Source: JAXMDC01 sp046349035 (lineage in GTDB: Bacteria; Pseudomonadota; Alphaproteobacteria; Rhizobiales; Kaistiaceae). From it: a stretch of 64,000 nucleotides of DNA. The notes below the pieces were generated by a model that worked only from the letters and a program-made list of their open reading frames with translations, did not search any database and was not told where the DNA came from. Where the stretch lies: assembly GCA_046349035.1 (NCBI GenBank), contig JAXMDC010000006.1:72395-136394 (forward strand), given 5' to 3'. Below, one piece after another: positions 11,075 through 19,054 of the stretch (positions are counted from its first letter, which is position 1; the number at the start of each line of letters is the position of its first letter). The position numbers and the translations under genes are program-made.

Positions 11075-11153
11075 ATTGCTGAGCGAAACGTTCAGTCCGC
11101 ATTCAGGTTCAAAGCCTTAGTTCTCGCGCCCCATGAGTGAAAGGACACCGTCC

Positions 11154-12764
11154 ATGAGAGGGATTGGCGGAGCTGTGGGCCGTTCGCGCCGCGCGGCGAC
11201 CCTGCTTGGCGCCGCGCTTTCGGCGGGGCTGTGGGCGGCGCCGGCATCGGCGGCGGGCGACCTCTACGGCATCGTCATCGGTATCGACGACTACGTCGGC
11301 ACCGCCAACGATCTGGAGGGGGCGGTCAACGACGCCAAGGACATCGCCCAGGCGATGAAGCGGGCCGGTGGCCAGGTCGTTCTTCTCACCAACGCCCTTG
11401 CCACGCGTGCCGCGATCGAGCGCACCTGGTTCGACCTGGTGACGCGCGCCAAGCCCGGCGACACGCTGGTCTTCTCCTTCGCCGGTCACGGCAGCCAGGA
11501 GCCGCAGCCGCCCGGCTGGCACGAGCCGAACGGCAAGTCCGACAATTTCCTCCTCGGCGGCTACACCGGCACCGGCCCGGGCGCGCGCGAGCGGATCGTC
11601 GACTACGAGATGTATCAGTGGCTGAAGGCGGCCGACGACAAGAACGTCAATGTCGTCTTCATTGCCGACTCTTGTCACTCCGGCACGATGTTCCGCAGCG
11701 TCGGCGCCAACCCGCCGCGCTATCGCACCGGCAAGTTCCCCGACCCGACCCTCGCCGGCGATCTCTTGAAGCTGCCCGATCCCGCTCTCGCCAACGTCAA
11801 AGAAGACGACTTCAAGAACGTCACCTTTGTCGGCGCGACCCAGGACCACATGGTCACCCCCGAGCTCACCATCGGCGGGGAGAAGCGCGGCGCCCTTTCC
11901 TGGGCCTTCTCGCGCGCGATCGAAGGCGCTGCCGACACCAACAAGGACGGCCAGCTCTCGCAGCAGGAGATGCTCGCCTACATTATTCCGACCGTCACCA
12001 CGCAGTCCGAGAACCAGCAGGTTCCGAGCATGCTGCCGCTGCGCGCCGACCAGCGGGCGATCATGCGCTCGGTCGCCGGCTCGGCGACCGGCCCGCGTCT
12101 CCCGCCGGCTCCCGTGGCGCAGGCGCCGAACGGCGCGCTCCTCAAGTTCTTCGCCGCCGGCGGCGCTCCCGCCGGCCTGCCCGCCATCCCCGGCCTGGCG
12201 CTCGCCGCCAGCCCGGACGATGCCGACCTGATCTGGGATCGCCGCACCGGCACCGTCGATCATCGTGTCGGCGGCCGCGTTGCCGAGGGCGTGACCGAGC
12301 GTAACCTCTCCGGCGTCCTCTCCAAGTGGGCGACGCTTGCCTTCGTCAAGGCGGCGACCGCCGCCAGCCCGGTCAATTTCCAGCTCGCCTCCGGCAATCA
12401 GACCTATACCCTCGGCACCACCGTGCAGATCGTCATGAGCGGTGCGCAGTATCCCTACCTGACGCTGTTCAGTCTGCCGCCGGACGGCAGCGTCGACTTC
12501 TTCCTGCCGGGCAAGCCCGACGACCTCAAGGTCGATTGGCGCACGCGGCCGTTCAGCGAGCAGTTCAAGGTCGATCACCCGCCCTACGGCGCCGAGCACC
12601 TGGTTGCGATCCTCACCGAGAAGCCGGTTCCCGCACTCGCCGAGGCGCTGCGCCAGATGAAGACACCGGAGCGCGGCGCTGGGCTCGCGGCAATTCTTGT
12701 GCAGACCCTCGCCGGGGTCCCGTTCCAGGCCGGCGTCGTCGGCATTTACACCAGTGGAGGCTAA
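11154..12764 (+). CDS. Secreted caspase-family (C14, metacaspase-like) protease with DUF4384-like C-terminal domain
   Basis: This is a 536-residue protein. The N terminus is a signal peptide (with SRRAATLLGAAL then APASAA). The caspase-fold domain spans about residues 33-300: GIVIGIDDY first strand, catalytic His112 in FSFAGHGSQE, and catalytic Cys174 in IADSCHSGTM. Residues 261-272 (DTNKDGQLSQQE) match a canonical EF-hand calcium loop. Residues 405-500 look like a DUF4384 domain (PYLTLFSLPPDGSVDFFLPG). The ATG at 11154 was chosen for the AAAGGA eight bases upstream; an ATG at 11133 is the alternative. It is the first gene of a run with a 4-bp gap to the next. Activity is predicted from the intact dyad. 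The substrate is unknown. Confidence 0.85.
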   Translation: MRGIGGAVGRSRRAATLLGAALSAGLWAAPASAAGDLYGIVIGIDDYVGTANDLEGAVNDAKDIAQAMKRAGGQVVLLTNALATRAAIERTWFDLVTRAKPGDTLVFSFAGHGSQEPQPPGWHEPNGKSDNFLLGGYTGTGPGARERIVDYEMYQWLKAADDKNVNVVFIADSCHSGTMFRSVGANPPRYRTGKFPDPTLAGDLLKLPDPALANVKEDDFKNVTFVGATQDHMVTPELTIGGEKRGALSWAFSRAIEGAADTNKDGQLSQQEMLAYIIPTVTTQSENQQVPSMLPLRADQRAIMRSVAGSATGPRLPPAPVAQAPNGALLKFFAAGGAPAGLPAIPGLALAASPDDADLIWDRRTGTVDHRVGGRVAEGVTERNLSGVLSKWATLAFVKAATAASPVNFQLASGNQTYTLGTTVQIVMSGAQYPYLTLFSLPPDGSVDFFLPGKPDDLKVDWRTRPFSEQFKVDHPPYGAEHLVAILTEKPVPALAEALRQMKTPERGAGLAAILVQTLAGVPFQAGVVGIYTSGG

Positions 12765-12768
12765 GCTG

Positions 12769-14238
12769 ATGCGCCCGACCCTCGTCGCTGCCCTCGCCGC
12801 CGCGGCGCTCCTCCCGCTCGCCGCCCCGGCCTATGCCGACCGCGCCCTGCTGATCGGCATCGACCGCTATTCCGACTCCAAGCTGACGCTGCCGCAGCCG
12901 GGAAGCTCGGCCAAGGACGTTGCCGCGGTCGCCAATCTGCTGCGCACCCGTCTCGGCTACGCCCAGAACGATATTCAGATCCTGTCGGATCAGGCCGCGA
13001 GCCGCGGCGCGGTGATGGGCGCGATCGAAAACTGGTTGGTCAAGGGCACTAAACCGGGCGAGCGCGCATTCCTCTATTACTCCGGCCTCGGCTACTTCCA
13101 GGCCGGCGCCCGCCCTGCCAACAACAAGGTTCCCTCGACCCTCGTCCCGTTCGACGCGGTCGTCGGCGCCGGCAATCCCCCGGCGATCGCCAATATGATC
13201 AGCGAGGACGAGTTCCTCGCCGAACTGAAGAAGCTCACCGGCCGCAAGGTGACCGTGCTGCTCGATACCGGCTTCTCCGGCGTCGTCTCGGCCGGCGGCC
13301 CGAGCGTCAGCGCCGACCTGACGGCGATCCGTGCGCCGCTGTTCGGCGGCCAGACGCGCGCCATCCAGGTCGAGCCTTTGGCGCAGGCGCAAAAGGCCGA
13401 GGGCGAGTCGATCGACACCGTCGGGCTCGGTCCCGACATCGCCATCTTCTCGGCGACCTCGGGCGGCCAGGCGCCGCTGACCAACGCCAACGGCGGCGTG
13501 TTCACCCAGGCCTTCGTCGATGCCGTCGGCACCGGCGCCGCCGACGTGAACAAGAACGGCAACATGTCGAACGAGGAGATCCTCGCCTTCATCCGCAACA
13601 AATCGGACGCCGCGTGCCAGGCCGAGGCGAATGCGTGCCAACTGGGACTGACGCCGACCCTTGGGCCGGTGGCCGCGGTGGGCGGCACGCCTCTCGTCGT
13701 CAAGCCCGGCCCGAGCCAGCTGACGGCCGACCGCATCCTCGACTATTTCGCCAAGGGCAACACCGTCGGCGTCACGCTCGAACAGTATCCGCCCTCGCCG
13801 GTGCCGCTCGGCACCCGCGACATGAAGTTTCGCATCGTCAGCCCGGTTGCCGGTCACCTGGTCCTCCTCGACCTGACCGATACCGGGAAGCTGACGCAGC
13901 TCTTCCCCAACCAGTACACCCGGGACCGGGTTCGCGACGGTTACATCCTCGCCAACAGCCCGATCGTCATCCCGGACGCCTACTACGGAATCCGCTTCGA
14001 CGCCTCGACGCCGGAGAAGGGTACGCTGATCGCGCTCGTCACCAACGGGCCGGTCGAACTGCCGACCGCGGTCAAGACAAGGAAAATCGAGGTGATCCCT
14101 GTCGAAGAGGCCGCCAACACATACTTGCCGGCGATCGTCGGCGCGCTTGACGCGCCGCTCGACACGCAGGCCAAAACCCCGACGCATGCGCTCGACTGGT
14201 CGGTCGCAACGCTGCGCTACGAGATCTTGGGACGGTAA
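12769..14238 (+). CDS. Secreted pseudocaspase (catalytic His and Cys replaced) with DUF4384-like domain
   Basis: This 489-residue protein has a clear signal peptide (MRPTLVAALAAAALLPLAAP, cleaved near AYA-DR). The caspase fold is evident from ALLIGIDRYSD and the FLYYSGLGYF and VLLDTGFSG strands. The catalytic His of the usual YYSGHG is Leu107, and the catalytic Cys of the usual D-S-C-x-S-G is Gly168, so it should be proteolytically dead. An EF-hand-like loop (DVNKNGNMSNEE, residues 259-270) is kept. A DUF4384-like domain occupies about residues 335-440. It starts four bases after the caspase stop, with a GGAGG ribosome site. It is probably a regulatory or scaffolding partner of the upstream protease; this is inference. 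Confidence 0.82.
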   Translation: MRPTLVAALAAAALLPLAAPAYADRALLIGIDRYSDSKLTLPQPGSSAKDVAAVANLLRTRLGYAQNDIQILSDQAASRGAVMGAIENWLVKGTKPGERAFLYYSGLGYFQAGARPANNKVPSTLVPFDAVVGAGNPPAIANMISEDEFLAELKKLTGRKVTVLLDTGFSGVVSAGGPSVSADLTAIRAPLFGGQTRAIQVEPLAQAQKAEGESIDTVGLGPDIAIFSATSGGQAPLTNANGGVFTQAFVDAVGTGAADVNKNGNMSNEEILAFIRNKSDAACQAEANACQLGLTPTLGPVAAVGGTPLVVKPGPSQLTADRILDYFAKGNTVGVTLEQYPPSPVPLGTRDMKFRIVSPVAGHLVLLDLTDTGKLTQLFPNQYTRDRVRDGYILANSPIVIPDAYYGIRFDASTPEKGTLIALVTNGPVELPTAVKTRKIEVIPVEEAANTYLPAIVGALDAPLDTQAKTPTHALDWSVATLRYEILGR

Positions 14239-14293
14239 CTGAACAGAACCGACGCCGGCGCCCCGGCAAGTGAGTGGGATGATGGAGGCGACC

Positions 14294-16561
14294 ATGTTTG
14301 GCCGACTTAGAAAACTGAACGTAACAACGCTCGCCCTTGGCAGCGTCCTCTTCATCGGCGGAACCTACGGCGCCTCGGCTGCCGAGACGCCGGTTCCGCC
14401 GTCCGATCCGGTCGCTGCGGGTGCCTTTAAGGTTCTGCAGACCGCCTGCGCGCGCTGCCACCAGGACGGCATGCTGGTGAACCGCGAGAAGCCGGCGAAG
14501 AACTTCGGCAACGTCCTGCTGCTCGATCAGATCGCCCGCGACGGCCATCTCATCGTGCCGGGCAATCCCGACGGCTCGCCGATCCTCAAGCAGATCGTCG
14601 ACGGCAAGATGCCGGACGACGGCAACTACAACCTCAACGCCTACGTGCCGACCGACGAAGACGTCGCCGCGCTGCGGACCTGGATTGCCGCGCTCGGGCA
14701 AAGCGCCGCTTGCACGCCCAAGCCCTTCATCACCGAGATCGACGCGATCCAGGCGATGGCGGCCGACCTCGGCAAGCTGCCGCGCACGCGGGTTGCCGAT
14801 ACGCGCTACCTGTCGCTGGTCAATCTCCACAACACCTGCTCGTCCGACGAGGCGATGAACGTCTACCGGCAGGGAGCGGTGAAGCTGCTCAACTCGCTCT
14901 CCTCCTCGCCCGATGTGGTGCGGCTGGAGACCATCGAGCCGACCGGCTCGATCCTGCGCATCAACCTGCGCGACCTCGGCTGGACGCCGCAGGACTGGGA
15001 CAAGATCCTGTCCGCCTATCCCTACGGCGCCAAGGTCGACACGCCGGCCTTTGACTTCGTCAACGGCACGATGCTGACCTCGCTCGGCTACGTCCGTGCC
15101 GACTGGTTCGCCTTTGCCGCCTCGCAGCCGCCGCTTTACAACGCGCTGCTGAAGCTGCCGACGACTTTCGCCGGCCTCACTCAGTCGCTCAACCTGAATC
15201 TCAGCCGCGACATCGACTCCTTCCAGGTCAAGCGGGCTGGGTTCCAGAAGTCGGGTGTGTCGCGCAACAACCGCCTGATCGAGCGCCATCAGATCTCGAC
15301 CGGGTACTTCTGGACCTCGTACGACTTCGCCGGCACGGCCGGGAAGCAGAACCTCTTCGACTTCCCGCTGGGGCCGGGCCCGGGGCAGTTCGCCTTCGAG
15401 CACGCCGGCGGCGAGTCGATCTGGCGGCTGCCCAACGGCTTCCAGGCCTATTACCTCAACACCGCCGACGGTAAGTCGCTCGACAAGGGCCCGACCACGA
15501 TCGTGCTCGACCCGATCCGTCGCGATCAGAGCGTCACCAACGGCATCTCCTGCATCGGCTGCCACAACGTCGGCATCAAGATGGCGGTGGATGAGATCCG
15601 CCCGAAGATCGCCCGCGATCTGACCTTCCCCAAGTCGGCTCGCGACGTCGTCGAGGCACTCTACCCGGTCGCCAACGAGATGGAGGCGGTCCTCAAGGCC
15701 GACCTCGACTCCTTCCAGTCGGCGATGCGCCGGGCTGGGCTGGAGCCGGGCCTGCAGCTGAACGGCGTGGAAATGACCAACGCCCTGTTCCAGCGCTATG
15801 AGAATGACGTTGACCTGACTTACGCCGCTGCCGATTTCGGCATGACCGCAGATGAGTTCATCAAGGCCATTCAGCAGGGCAATGCGCCGCGTCTGCTGCG
15901 TCGCCTGGCTCAGCAGGAGCCGGTGCCACGTGACGTGTTCGAGGCGCAGTTCCGTGCCGCTCTGGAGACGGTCAGCTTCAACAGCACGGCGATGGACTTC
16001 TCCAAGCTGTCTGTCGGCCCGAAGATTGTCGTCGCCAAGCCGAACGATCGGCCGGTCGAGGTCGCCAAGAACTTCGACATCGCCGTGACCTCGGATCGCT
16101 TCGACTATCGCGTCAACGATACGCCGGTGTTCACCGTGTCGACCTCGCGCGAGTGCTACCTCACTCTGATTGACGTCGACCCGAAGAACGTCGCGACGGT
16201 CATCTTCCCCAACCGCTTCCAGCAGGACAATCGCATCTTCCCCGGACGCGACATCGTTCTGCCGCCGGCCGGAGCTGGCTACCGGTACCGGCTGGACGCG
16301 CCCGGCTTTGAGACGGTCATTGCGATCTGCAGCACCGACTCCAAGCCGGTGGAGAACATCCAGTACAACTTCAACCAGAACGCCTTCACCGACATCGGCA
16401 ACATCAACAACCACACCCGGTCGGTGGTGCGCAGCCAGGCGCAGACTCGGGCGATCCGGGTCGAGGAAAACGCGCGGGTCAACGGCCCGGGCGTGGCCCC
16501 GACGCCCAAGCCGACCGACACGGTCGTGGCCCGTACCGCGATCAAGCTGGGCGTGAAGTAA
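14294..16561 (+). CDS. Large secreted diheme cytochrome-like protein with DUF4384-like C-terminal domain
   Basis: This 755-residue protein has a signal peptide (GSVLFIGGTYGASAA). There is an N-terminal heme c motif at residues 52-56 (CARCH), in a segment that ends with a K-M-P-D-D-G stretch as in planctomycete-type cytochrome modules. A second heme motif is at 420-424 (CIGCH), and a C-terminal DUF4384-like domain lies at about 595-700 (CYLTLIDVD, VIFPNRFQQDNRIFPG). The long middle region is unfamiliar. The start at 14294 is favoured by GGAGG five bases upstream; ATG codons at 14270 and 14282 are alternatives. It belongs to the caspase run and stops 1 bp before the OmpA gene. A redox-sensing or electron-transfer role is inferred from the hemes only. 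Confidence 0.75.
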   Translation: MFGRLRKLNVTTLALGSVLFIGGTYGASAAETPVPPSDPVAAGAFKVLQTACARCHQDGMLVNREKPAKNFGNVLLLDQIARDGHLIVPGNPDGSPILKQIVDGKMPDDGNYNLNAYVPTDEDVAALRTWIAALGQSAACTPKPFITEIDAIQAMAADLGKLPRTRVADTRYLSLVNLHNTCSSDEAMNVYRQGAVKLLNSLSSSPDVVRLETIEPTGSILRINLRDLGWTPQDWDKILSAYPYGAKVDTPAFDFVNGTMLTSLGYVRADWFAFAASQPPLYNALLKLPTTFAGLTQSLNLNLSRDIDSFQVKRAGFQKSGVSRNNRLIERHQISTGYFWTSYDFAGTAGKQNLFDFPLGPGPGQFAFEHAGGESIWRLPNGFQAYYLNTADGKSLDKGPTTIVLDPIRRDQSVTNGISCIGCHNVGIKMAVDEIRPKIARDLTFPKSARDVVEALYPVANEMEAVLKADLDSFQSAMRRAGLEPGLQLNGVEMTNALFQRYENDVDLTYAAADFGMTADEFIKAIQQGNAPRLLRRLAQQEPVPRDVFEAQFRAALETVSFNSTAMDFSKLSVGPKIVVAKPNDRPVEVAKNFDIAVTSDRFDYRVNDTPVFTVSTSRECYLTLIDVDPKNVATVIFPNRFQQDNRIFPGRDIVLPPAGAGYRYRLDAPGFETVIAICSTDSKPVENIQYNFNQNAFTDIGNINNHTRSVVRSQAQTRAIRVEENARVNGPGVAPTPKPTDTVVARTAIKLGVK

Positions 16562-16562
16562 G

Positions 16563-17459
16563 ATGGGCCGAACCACCGGCATCATCCTCGGCGCGGCGAG
16601 CCTCTGGCTCGCCGCTGCCCCGGCGGCCCTCGCCGACTGTCGGACCCTGGATGCCGACATAAGAGCGGCGCTCGCGCAAAGCGCGGTCGCCAGATTCGAC
16701 GGACTCTATGCCCAGCTGCAGGCGGAGATCACTTGCGACGCCGCCTACCGTTCGACCACCGGGCGCCTGATGGCGCGCGTCGTTCTCTCGACGCTGGCGA
16801 CCGACGCGGCACCCCAGCAGCTGGAGGCGGTCGCCAAATATGGCCGTCCCTGGCAGTTGCTGGTCGCCATCGGCGACGCCCATTACGCCCGTAGCGCCTG
16901 GGCGCAAGCCCTCGCCGCCTACGAGGAAGCTCTCGACGACATGCGTGACAATGTCGCCAATCCGGTTGCGCCGCCGGCCGATGTCGAGCAGCGGACTTAC
17001 AAGCGCGCGGTACAGGCGCGTGCTCTCGCCCCGACCTTCGTTGCCACCCGCCAGGTGCGTGGCGAGAAGACCGGTCTCGCCAATCCGCATTTCCGCAACT
17101 TCGAGGCGGTGGCGGTCCCGGTGCCGGTGCAATTCGACACCGACCAGGATGTGCTGACGCCACAGGGTCAGGCGGCGGTTCGCGACATTTACGCCTATCT
17201 CAGTCAGCCGCCGGGCACCGCCTATGTCCGCATTATTGGTCACACCGATCCGCGCGGCGCCGACGCCTACAACCTCGACCTCTCGCGCCGCCGTGCCGCC
17301 AGCGTCGCTGCCTTTCTCCAGTATCTCGGCTATCGCGGCCGCATCGAGATCGTCGGCAAGGGCGAGAGCGAGCCTTTCCAGGCCGACGACCCCTCGAAGT
17401 ACACGACCGACCAGATCTACGCCTTCGACCGCCGGGTCGAGTATCAGGTCGTCCAGTAG
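16563..17459 (+). CDS. OmpA-family peptidoglycan-binding protein
   Basis: This 298-residue protein has a signal peptide (MGRTTGIILGAASLWLAAAP, cleaved near ALA-DC). A helical, TPR-like middle region (residues 30-170) is followed by an OmpA C-terminal domain (about 180-298), recognised by PVQFDTDQDVLTPQG, IIGHTDPRGADAYNLDLSRRRA and the closing DRRVEYQV. OmpA domains hold proteins to diaminopimelate in peptidoglycan. There is no beta-barrel. It is the last gene of the caspase/cytochrome run (1-bp gap, then a terminator), so it probably anchors that assembly at the cell wall. That role is inferred from gene order. Confidence 0.85.
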   Translation: MGRTTGIILGAASLWLAAAPAALADCRTLDADIRAALAQSAVARFDGLYAQLQAEITCDAAYRSTTGRLMARVVLSTLATDAAPQQLEAVAKYGRPWQLLVAIGDAHYARSAWAQALAAYEEALDDMRDNVANPVAPPADVEQRTYKRAVQARALAPTFVATRQVRGEKTGLANPHFRNFEAVAVPVPVQFDTDQDVLTPQGQAAVRDIYAYLSQPPGTAYVRIIGHTDPRGADAYNLDLSRRRAASVAAFLQYLGYRGRIEIVGKGESEPFQADDPSKYTTDQIYAFDRRVEYQVVQ

Positions 17460-17486
17460 CGGCGCTGCCGCTGCCGCGACTTCTTT

Positions 17487-17524
17487 CCGCCCGGCCGGTT
17501 CCCCGAGCCGGGCGGAGTTTTTTT
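17487..17524 (+). terminator. Rho-independent terminator after the caspase/cytochrome/OmpA run
   Basis: A perfect 9-bp stem CCGCCCGGC (17487-17495) / GCCGGGCGG (17507-17515) is followed by a run of seven T (17518-17524). It lies 27 bp after the OmpA stop and marks the end of the operon. Confidence 0.9.
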
Positions 17525-17578
17525 GCCGATGGCACCAGCGTTGCAGCCGCCGTCGTCGCCGACTATGTTTGCCCCGGC

Positions 17579-17652
17579 GCGGGTGTATCTCAATGGTAGA
17601 GAAGCAGCTTCCCAAGCTGATGACGAGGGTTCGATTCCCTTCACCCGCTCCA
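17579..17652 (+). tRNA. tRNA-Gly (CCC)
   Basis: This is a cloverleaf of 74 nt: acceptor GCGGGTG pairs with CACCCGC, the D arm is TCTC/GAGA, the anticodon loop TTCCCAA gives anticodon CCC, and the T loop is TTCGATT. The discriminator is T and CCA is encoded. The outer pair of the anticodon stem (G27-A43) is mismatched and the outer T-stem pair is a wobble. Confidence 0.93.
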
Positions 17653-17869
17653 ACCCAACCCAACGCCCGCCCGCCGCGCTGATGCCCGCCTCCTGTTGGC
17701 GCTGAAACGCCGCCGGCCGCGGCCGCGCCCGCGGTGCGAACCGTTTGCGCCTGGGCGTGACATATCCGCCAGCGCAACGCAGGCGAGCTTGTTGCCAGCG
17801 AGAAAATGCGGCAACTTGGGTTGATTACGAAAGTTCGCTGGCGACGCGAAGAAAACGGGAAGTTGGCGC

Positions 17870-18679
17870 ATGAGCGAGACTCCGCTCCTCTTCGACGATC
17901 AAAACCGGGTAGTTAGCGACGCGCACCATCCAGATTTCGATCTCGGATTTGAAGCCTTGCCCGCCGCCGATCGGCTCGCGCTCTCGGCGCATCTGACGAT
18001 AAGATCGTTCAAGCGCGGCGAGAGCCTGACAGACTGGCGCTCAACCAGTGACTGTCACTTTATCTCCAGCGGCCTTGCTGCGTTGACTGTGAAAGTCGAC
18101 GAACACATCGATGTCGGCATTCTTCTCCTGGGGCGCGGCGACGGCGTCGGCATCCAGGCCGCGCTCGGTGCGACGCCGGCGTCCTTACCCGACGTCCTGG
18201 CTTTGACAGAGTGCACCGTCGCCAGCGCTAGCGTCGAAGAGCTGCGGCGCCTTGCGGCGGCCTCCGAGCCATTGCGACGGCACCTGCACGGGCTCATCGA
18301 CCGCCAGCTTGCTGCGACCATGCGCACCGCCGCCTGCAATGCCCGGCATGGGGTCGAACGGCGGCTCGCCCGCTGGATTCTCGATGCCGACGACCGCTCG
18401 TTTGGCAGCCCTCTTCATTTCACCCACCAGCAGCTGGCCGCGCTGCTTGGCGTTCAGCGTGTGACCATCACCCTCGCGCTGCAAAAGCTCGAAGGCGATC
18501 GGGCGATTCGCGCCAATCGCGGACTGGTGGTTATTCGCGACCGCGCCCGCCTCGAACAGTTGGCCTGCTCGTGCCACGGCCCAGCCAAGCGCACCTCGCA
18601 TCTTCTCAGTTGGTTCGCTCCGGCGGCGTTTCCCTGGCTATCGGACATCGGATCGTTCGGCGAACTATTGCTTTGTTAG
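17870..18679 (+). CDS. Crp/Fnr-family transcriptional regulator
   Basis: This 269-residue protein has a cyclic-nucleotide-binding-type beta barrel (about residues 25-145) and a C-terminal Crp winged helix (about 160-235), whose recognition region reads FTHQQLAALLGVQRVTITLAL. There is no N-terminal cysteine cluster as in Fnr, so an iron-sulfur sensor is unlikely. The CSC near residue 230 and the extra 40-residue tail are unusual. It belongs to the short-barrel group common in alphaproteobacteria. The next gene, after 375 bp, is a PQQ dehydrogenase, which it could control. The ATG has a GGAAG just upstream. Confidence 0.85.
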   Translation: MSETPLLFDDQNRVVSDAHHPDFDLGFEALPAADRLALSAHLTIRSFKRGESLTDWRSTSDCHFISSGLAALTVKVDEHIDVGILLLGRGDGVGIQAALGATPASLPDVLALTECTVASASVEELRRLAAASEPLRRHLHGLIDRQLAATMRTAACNARHGVERRLARWILDADDRSFGSPLHFTHQQLAALLGVQRVTITLALQKLEGDRAIRANRGLVVIRDRARLEQLACSCHGPAKRTSHLLSWFAPAAFPWLSDIGSFGELLLC

Positions 18680-19054
18680 CTAGCATACATTTCTAGCTGC
18701 TAGCCTTTGTTGGGCATCATACAGAAGGCGATAGTGCGCCCGTAGTACATTGACTCCCGCCTTCGTGAGCGGGACGTTGTCTGCTGCCTGAAAACGAAAG
18801 TTTGGGGCACCATACCCAAGTCGGTGGTAGCGCCTATTGCGGTCGTTCCACCGTGGGAGAGCGTATTGTCCATGGACGCTCCGAACTAGCTTTCCAACTA
18901 TGGGCCGTGAATGGAGACGGCCGCATTCGCCGCGAGTCCGAAGATCCCTTGGGAGGGGTCGGGCCGCGGCGATGACGTTGAGTCCTCCGGACAATGCGTC
19001 GCAGTTCGTCCCATCCGGGATGAACGCGCAGGTGAAAAGAAGAGGAGAGGCAAC
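18680..19054. other. 375-bp intergenic region before the PQQ dehydrogenase
   Basis: This stretch has no convincing gene. It has lower GC than its surroundings, suggesting a regulatory leader. Small inverted repeats are visible: TAGCTAGCA with TAGCTGCTAG around 18677-18704, and CCCGC/GCGGG around 18752-18769. I cannot assign a riboswitch or a promoter with confidence. The region ends with an AGAGGAGAGG ribosome site that sets the TTG start at 19055. Confidence 0.3.

Noticed and set aside
11154..14238. Gasdermin or CRISPR-associated (Craspase-like) defence system
   Set aside because: No gasdermin-like, nucleotide-sensing or Cas gene is adjacent, and the caspase proteins are exported rather than cytoplasmic.
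14072..16660. Long open frame opposite the cytochrome/DUF4384 gene
   Set aside because: The plus-strand gene has heme motifs, a signal peptide and operon context; the opposite frame has only biased composition.
18680..19054. Riboswitch before the PQQ dehydrogenase
   Set aside because: Only short inverted repeats are visible and no known aptamer core could be recognised.
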